A DNA stretch of 11,342 nucleotides from DATAYF01 sp036272735. GTDB taxonomy: Bacteria; Chloroflexota; Ktedonobacteria; Ktedonobacterales; Ktedonobacteraceae. The translations under genes were made by a program, and so were the position numbers. Each line of letters opens with the position of its first letter. The first letter of the stretch is position 1. Positions 7,883-11,342 of the stretch are shown piece after piece. A model generated the notes under the pieces. That model saw only the letters and a program-made list of their open reading frames with translations. It was not told the DNA's origin and made no database searches. Location: assembly GCA_036272735.1 (NCBI GenBank), contig DATAYF010000669.1, positions 1-11,342 of the forward strand. The letters are read 5' to 3'.

Positions 7883-8557
7883 ATGCAAGATTTTATTATT
7901 GAAGCGCGCAATATCCGCAAAATGTATCGCACTGGGTATTTGCAAGTTGAAGCGCTCCACAACGTTAGCCTGGCCATCACGGAAGGCGAAATGGTCGCGA
8001 TTATGGGCGCGAGCGGCTGCGGCAAAACGACGTTGCTCAATTGCCTATCGGGACTCGATACTGTCGACGAGGGCGATATCTTTATCCAGGGCCACCATCT
8101 AGGCTCGTTGAGCGATAGCCAACGCACCGATTACCGGGCACAACACATGGGTTTCATATTTCAGGACTTCAACCTCTTGCCGATGCTCACCGCCATCGAA
8201 AACGTCGAATTTCCTATGCTGATCGCCCGCGTACCAGCGCACAAAGCTCGCAAACGCGCCATGGAAATGCTCGACCTCGTTGGCCTGACGCCACGTGCAC
8301 GCCATCGTCCAGCCGAGCTTTCCGGCGGACAACGCCAGCGCGTGACCATCGCCCGCGCCCTCACCAACAACCCGGCCATCATCTGGGCCGACGAGCCCAC
8401 CGGCAACCTGGATAGCGAAACCGCCAACGAGATTATGGACCTGCTCTGCCAGTTCAATCGTGATCTCAACCAAACCTTCGTCGTGGTCACTCACGCGTTG
8501 GAGGTAGGCCAGCTCGCACACCGCATCCTAACCATGCGCGACGGTAATATCGTATAG
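7883..8557 (+). CDS. ABC transporter ATP-binding protein (LolD/MacB/YbbA-like)
   Basis: This 224-residue cytosolic ATPase should power the upstream permease. All motifs are intact: Walker A GASGCGKTT (42-50), Q-loop FQDFN with Gln94, signature LSGGQ (146-150), Walker B IIWADEP (166-172, Glu171 catalytic), D-loop GNLD (174-177) and H-loop His204. The length, the N-terminal IEARNIRKMYRTG and the NLLPMLTAIENV segment fit the LolD/MacB/YbbA subfamily, which always works with FtsX-fold permeases. It lies 27 bases after the permease stop on the same strand, with only a weak purine-rich ribosome binding site (about 7871-7879), so it is presumably the last gene of the operon. One half-transporter ATPase would dimerise on the two FtsX halves of the fused permease. 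The substrate cannot be deduced from the ATPase. Confidence 0.95.
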   Translation: MQDFIIEARNIRKMYRTGYLQVEALHNVSLAITEGEMVAIMGASGCGKTTLLNCLSGLDTVDEGDIFIQGHHLGSLSDSQRTDYRAQHMGFIFQDFNLLPMLTAIENVEFPMLIARVPAHKARKRAMEMLDLVGLTPRARHRPAELSGGQRQRVTIARALTNNPAIIWADEPTGNLDSETANEIMDLLCQFNRDLNQTFVVVTHALEVGQLAHRILTMRDGNIV

Positions 8558-8570
8558 GGAAAAGCGAGAG

Positions 8571-8579
8571 TGGTATAAT
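8571..8579 (+). promoter_or_regulatory. Extended -10 promoter of def
   Basis: TGGTATAAT gives a perfect -10 (8574-8579) with the extended TGn element in the 71-bp gap between the ATPase gene and def. No convincing -35 is present. It suggests def can be transcribed apart from the ABC operon, although no terminator separates them. An AAGCGCTT palindrome lies in the leader (about 8595-8602). Confidence 0.55.
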
Positions 8580-8628
8580 AAAACATCCAGGCGAAAGCGC
8601 TTCATCCCTACACGCAGGAGTATTTTAT

Positions 8629-9162
8629 ATGACCATCAGGAATATTATTACGATAGAAAATCCTATTTTACGCCAAAAAGCCAGCAAGGTGCGCCACTTC
8701 GACTCATCGCTGCAAAAGCTGGTCGAGGATATGTTCGAGACCATGCACGAGTCGGATGGGGCAGGGTTGGCAGCGCCACAAATCGCGCTCTCGATCCGCG
8801 TCTTCGTGGCCCAATTCGAAGATCAGAAGGTTGCCCTGTTCAATCCAGAAATCGTCAAAGCCGAAGGAGAAGAGTTGGGCACCGAGGGCTGCTTGAGCAT
8901 CCCCGGCTTTCGAGGCGACAACATCCGCCGCGCCACCAAAATCCTCGTCAAGGGCCAGGATGTACGCGGCAAACCCGTGCGTGTCTCCGCCGAAGGCTGG
9001 TTCGCCCGCATCATCCAGCACGAAATCGACCACCTGGATGGCATACTATACCTGGACCGCCTGGACCGTGCCGAAGATCTCTACGAAGTCGTCCCCGAAG
9101 ATGAAGCAGATATCGAAGAAGAGCACGAAGAGGTCGCCCAGGAAATGCAAGTAGAGCAATAA
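8629..9162 (+). CDS. def: Peptide deformylase
   Basis: This 177-residue metalloenzyme removes the formyl group from the N-terminal Met of nascent proteins. All three family motifs are present: GAGLAAPQ (44-51), EGCLS with metal ligand Cys88 (87-90), and QHEIDHLDG with ligands His131 and His135 and catalytic Glu132 (130-138). The start is supported by AGGAG (8616-8620) eight bases before the ATG. After the fold ends at about 150, there is a strongly acidic tail (EDEADIEEEHEEVAQE), longer than in a minimal deformylase and probably disordered. It is not followed by fmt, its common partner; threonine synthase comes next, which suggests a loose gene cluster rather than a functional operon. Confidence 0.97.
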   Translation: MTIRNIITIENPILRQKASKVRHFDSSLQKLVEDMFETMHESDGAGLAAPQIALSIRVFVAQFEDQKVALFNPEIVKAEGEELGTEGCLSIPGFRGDNIRRATKILVKGQDVRGKPVRVSAEGWFARIIQHEIDHLDGILYLDRLDRAEDLYEVVPEDEADIEEEHEEVAQEMQVEQ

Positions 9163-9199
9163 GCTCACTCTCTACCCGACCAACAATCAATAGCACAAA

Positions 9200-9221
9200 A
9201 AGTGGGTTCGCGAACCCACTT
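9200..9221. promoter_or_regulatory. Perfect 22-bp palindrome directly before the thrC ribosome binding site
   Basis: AAGTGGGTTCG is followed immediately by its exact reverse complement. The SD AAAGGA (9224-9229) begins three bases after it and the ATG is at 9236. In RNA it would fold into a stem with a small TCGCGA-type loop. It has A5 on its left (9196-9200), so on the minus strand it reads as a hairpin plus T-run; on the + strand the tail is only TTGC. It may be a weak terminator for def, a protein-binding site, or a hairpin that tunes thrC translation. Confidence 0.5.
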
Positions 9222-9235
9222 GCAAAGGATACATC

Positions 9236-10459
9236 ATGGCTTTCAGTTTTCTCGACCATTTGGAATGTCCGCGTTGCCATACCATCTACAACGCAGACAT
9301 GCTCCATCAGCTCTGCACCTGTGGTGCGCCGCTTTTAGCACGCTACGACCTGGCGGCAGCCAGAAAACAGCTCTCGAAACACACGCTAAGCAGTCGTGAA
9401 CCTTCGCTCTGGCGCTACCACGAACTGCTGCCGGTACGCGATGCTGAGCACATCGTGACACTTGGTGAGGGCATGACTCCACTCATTCCGCTTCAGCGTC
9501 TGGGCCAACAATCCGAACTACCCAACCTCTACCTCAAGGACGAGGGCATCATTCCAACTGGCACGTTCAAAGCGCGAGGAGCAGCGGTCGGCGTATCGCG
9601 CGCCAAAGAATTAGGCGTACACACATTAGCAATGCCCACCAACGGCAACGCCGGTGGCGCGTGGGCTGCCTATTGTACACGTGCGGGCATTAAGTCGGTA
9701 ATCGTCATGCCAGAGGCCGCGCCCGGCATCAATCGTATCGAATGCGCGATCAATGGAGCCACGCTGTTTTTGGTCAACGGACTCATCAACGACGCGGGCG
9801 CTATCGTGGGACGCGCCGTGCAGGAACGCCACTGGTTCGATGCCTCCACGCTCAAGGAGCCATATCGCATCGAGGGCAAGAAAACCATGGGTCTGGAGAT
9901 TGCCGAACAATTCAACTGGGAACTACCGGATGTGATCCTCTACCCGACCGGTGGAGGCGTTGGCCTGATCGGCATTTATAAAGCGCTGCGCGAACTGCAA
10001 CAACTCGGTTGGATTGGCGCACGCTTGCCGCGTCTGGTCGCTGTCCAGGCCACGGGATGCGCCCCCATCGTCAGAGCCTGGGAGCAAGGTCAATCGGTCT
10101 CGGAGGCGTGGCCCAACGCGAACACACTCGCCTTCGGCATCACGGTACCAAAGGCGCTGGGGGATTTCCTGGTGCTGGAAGCCGTGCGCGAAACCGACGG
10201 CTGTGCCATCGCCGTCTCCGATGACGACATTTTGCAGGCCCAGGCCACGCTCGCGCAAACCGAGGGTATTTTTGCTTGCCCAGAAGGTGCCGCCACGCTC
10301 GCCGCCGCCCAACAACTCCGCGCCAATGGATGGATACACGACAACGAACGCGTCGTGCTGCTCAACACCGGCACCGGACTCAAATACCCCGATATCGTAC
10401 ACATCGATGTGCCCACACTGCAAAAGGGAGACGATTTACCCGCCATGTCGATAGAATGA
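9236..10459 (+). CDS. thrC: Threonine synthase
   Basis: This 407-residue PLP enzyme most likely converts O-phosphohomoserine to threonine, the last step of threonine synthesis in the cytosol. A small N-terminal zinc-ribbon-like motif (Cys11-x2-Cys14 and Cys27-x-Cys29) precedes the type II PLP fold, as in many short-form threonine synthases. The Schiff-base lysine is Lys112 in PTGTFKARGA. PTNGNAGGAWA (134-144) is the cofactor-ring Asn loop and GGGVG (239-243) the phosphate loop. NTGTGLKYPD (377-386) is the C-terminal signature of this family. The SD AAAGGA lies six bases before the ATG. Related PLP enzymes such as threonine dehydratase or cysteate synthase share the core, but the zinc ribbon and the C-terminal NTGTGLKYPD favour ThrC. 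No hom or thrB is nearby. A 22-bp palindrome sits just upstream. Confidence 0.92.
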   Translation: MAFSFLDHLECPRCHTIYNADMLHQLCTCGAPLLARYDLAAARKQLSKHTLSSREPSLWRYHELLPVRDAEHIVTLGEGMTPLIPLQRLGQQSELPNLYLKDEGIIPTGTFKARGAAVGVSRAKELGVHTLAMPTNGNAGGAWAAYCTRAGIKSVIVMPEAAPGINRIECAINGATLFLVNGLINDAGAIVGRAVQERHWFDASTLKEPYRIEGKKTMGLEIAEQFNWELPDVILYPTGGGVGLIGIYKALRELQQLGWIGARLPRLVAVQATGCAPIVRAWEQGQSVSEAWPNANTLAFGITVPKALGDFLVLEAVRETDGCAIAVSDDDILQAQATLAQTEGIFACPEGAATLAAAQQLRANGWIHDNERVVLLNTGTGLKYPDIVHIDVPTLQKGDDLPAMSIE

Positions 10460-10510
10460 TGCCCAAATAATCCAATAAATGCCCAGAGGTTGTAAATACC
10501 GATAATATCT

Positions 10511-10633
10511 GTAAGGACCGATTTATCGTGTCCGCCGTACCCAGCCGACCAGCAACCATCGCAGTTGTAACTGCGCAAAGTGGAGGGTTGGTTGGTCGAT
10601 AGAGTACGGCGAAAACGATAAATCGGTCCCTAC
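10511..10633. mobile_element. MITE-like 123-bp palindromic element
   Basis: The left arm (10511-10557) and right arm (10586-10633) are near-perfect reverse complements over about 47 bp. The outer 30 bp share GGACCGATTTATCG and CGCCGTAC. The core contains a second hairpin, CGCAGTT-GT-AACTGCG (10560-10575). TA dinucleotides flank GGACC/GGTCC at both ends (10512-10513 and 10631-10632), which fits TA-target insertion of the IS630/Tc1-mariner type. There is no coding capacity. As RNA it would form a very long hairpin after thrC. Confidence 0.72.
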
Positions 10634-10784
10634 GTCTGTGACTGTTGACTTTGCACTGCAGCATGTGCGGTGGTATTTTGCAGCACGCTCAATTGCCAGA
10701 AACGCTGTATTCCATGGAAGCATCCCTGCAGGACTGCCATTGATAGCTTTTTTTCGCCTGCATGAGGTTCCGTTTCATATTTTG
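10634..10784. other. Intergenic stretch without recognisable features
   Basis: I see no gene, repeat or clear regulatory site here. A minus-strand frame continues through it to a stop at 10689, but its residues show no family resemblance and probably reflect decayed tail sequence of the neighbouring beta-propeller fragment. Confidence 0.4.
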
Positions 10785-11061
10785 CGTGTAGAGGCTCTCG
10801 CCGTCATTCCTGAGCACGAAAAAACGATACAGAACAATGCTTGCTTCCAATGGCAATAGGACGACGCCATAATCGATCACCGTCCCGAAGGCTGCCCCTA
10901 TCGGTGCGCCCCAGCACTTCGTTCCGTTTGTCGCGTTGAAAGCCCAAAGATTTTGTCCATCACTTGCATAGACAATACCGTTGGAAACAGCGAGTTTCTT
11001 TGCCAACCCGGGTACCAGGAAGTTTTCGTTGCCAAACAATTTTCCCGGCCTTGGTGGCATA
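10785..11061 (-). pseudogene. PQQ-like beta-propeller gene fragment
   Basis: On the minus strand the frame reads LAVSNGIVYASDGQNLWAF and then NATNGTKCWGAP, which is a typical PQQ/YncE-like propeller blade (VxNGxVYxxSxDGxLxAxNAxxGxxxW). A second, poorer blade-like stretch, RNDGESLYTQNMKRN, follows. The upstream part of the gene is missing: immediately to the right lies the end of an IS element. No start codon or ribosome binding site belongs to it, and downstream the sequence loses the repeat pattern before the stop at 10689. It is best read as the C-terminal remnant of an extracytoplasmic propeller protein cut by transposon insertion. Confidence 0.6.
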
Positions 11062-11067
11062 TAGGTC

Positions 11068-11260
11068 TGAAAGCTCCCCGTGCTAAAGCAGCGGGGGTTC
11101 TGAGCGGCGCTTCCACGCTTCCAGGTGTCCTCGACGGGCGAGGAACGCTGGCTCTGGTGTCGTTTCGCTCGAGATGTTGAGGTCGAGGGGCTGCAGACGG
11201 GCTCTGGCTCTGGGAACACCAAAGCTTCGGGGCAACGACTGCCCCTCTTTCGCCCGTTGA
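11068..11260 (-). ncRNA. Candidate omega-RNA (TnpB guide RNA scaffold) region
   Basis: In TnpB elements a non-coding RNA ends at the right end and uses the adjacent flank as guide. Here the block contains stems GGGGCA/TGCCCC (11229-11245) and TCCTCG/CGAGGA (11128-11144), besides the terminal hairpin. The limits are a guess and no covariance support is available. If real, the guide would be the minus-strand sequence running leftward from about 11066 into the PQQ-like fragment. Confidence 0.28.
11076..11096 (-). repeat. Subterminal hairpin of the IS right end
   Basis: CCCCG (11076-11080) pairs with CGGGG (11092-11096) and TGCT (11081-11084) with AGCA (11087-11090), leaving a bulged G at 11091 and a two-base AA centre. 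Such hairpins are the TnpA recognition structure in single-strand IS200/IS605 transposition. Confidence 0.55.
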
Positions 11261-11342
11261 AGGACCCGAGCGTTGGCGACCCGCAGGCGCGCCTCCGCAC
11301 CTTCCCAGGCCATGACTGCCCGGGCACACGAGGGGATGAGAT

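Larger units (their letters stand above)
11067..11342 (-). mobile_element. Right end of a probable IS200/IS605-type (TnpB) element, cut by the window edge
   Basis: The GC-rich block from about 11067 to the window end differs sharply from its neighbours. Read on the minus strand, it ends in an imperfect hairpin CCCCG/CGGGG with an inner TGCT/AGCA stem (11076-11096), followed by GAGCTTTCAG, which resembles the subterminal hairpin and tip of IS200/IS605 right ends. A minus-strand frame runs from the edge to a TAG inside this hairpin (11083-11085), a place where tnpB frames often stop. I could not see the TnpB zinc-finger or RuvC motifs, so the transposase part would lie beyond the window. The element would have entered the PQQ-like gene at about 11066. 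Confidence 0.5.

Noticed and set aside
8099..8521. 140-codon minus-strand frame opposite the ATPase gene
   Set aside because: Antisense to intact ABC motifs; no ribosome binding site or recognisable domain.
9163..9235. T-box riboswitch upstream of thrC
   Set aside because: The leader is only 73 bases and has no specifier loop or T-box sequence; only the palindrome is present.
9923..10423. 166-codon minus-strand frame opposite thrC
   Set aside because: Shadow of the conserved PLP enzyme; no independent support.
10638..10859. 73-codon + strand frame
   Set aside because: Lies opposite the decayed propeller tail and has no ribosome binding site or family likeness.
10689..11327. Single 212-codon minus-strand gene
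   Set aside because: The frame joins GC-rich IS-end sequence to a propeller fragment and a patternless tail; it is a chance fusion across an insertion border.
1..11342. CRISPR array or tRNA/rRNA genes
   Set aside because: No regularly spaced repeats and no tRNA-like cloverleaf or rRNA segments were seen on either strand.

Overview
The window looks like chromosomal DNA of a Chloroflexota bacterium, most plausibly class Ktedonobacteria. This rests on the overall feel of the proteins (lipobox-bearing envelope proteins, an HNH protein with a DWQCAYC core, PQQ-type beta-propeller debris, an IS200/IS605-like end and a MITE-like palindrome) and is an inference, not proof. Every intact gene is on the + strand; the only minus-strand coding material is decayed, at the right edge.

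Layout. Positions 4-1983 encode an Amt-type ammonium transporter that carries an unusual extra N-terminal module (membrane hairpin plus a PH-like stretch) and an embedded lipobox. A strong hairpin follows, then a small stand-alone HNH nuclease-like protein (2126-2512). An alpha/beta hydrolase with its own promoter lies at 2648-3688 and is followed by a probable terminator. The centre of the window is a three-gene operon: an SGNH/GDSL hydrolase predicted to be a lipoprotein (3861-4670), a 1062-residue double-FtsX permease whose ATG overlaps the hydrolase stop codon (4667-7855), and a LolD/MacB-like ATPase (7883-8557). Peptide deformylase (8629-9162) has its own extended -10 promoter, and threonine synthase (9236-10459) is preceded by a perfect 22-bp palindrome. 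From 10460 to the end there is no intact gene: a 123-bp palindromic MITE-like element, a fragment of a PQQ-like beta-propeller gene on the minus strand, and the right end of a probable IS200/IS605 (TnpB-type) element with GC-rich hairpins that could be an omega-RNA region.

The most interesting locus is the SGNH hydrolase / FtsX permease / ATPase operon. It has the same three parts as tesA-ybbA-ybbP of Escherichia coli, but here the hydrolase is predicted to be lipid-anchored, it is translationally coupled to the permease, and the permease has four extra membrane helices between its two FtsX halves. I infer a machine that pulls a hydrophobic or acylated substrate from the membrane and hands it to a tethered esterase. 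The substrate cannot be read from the sequence.
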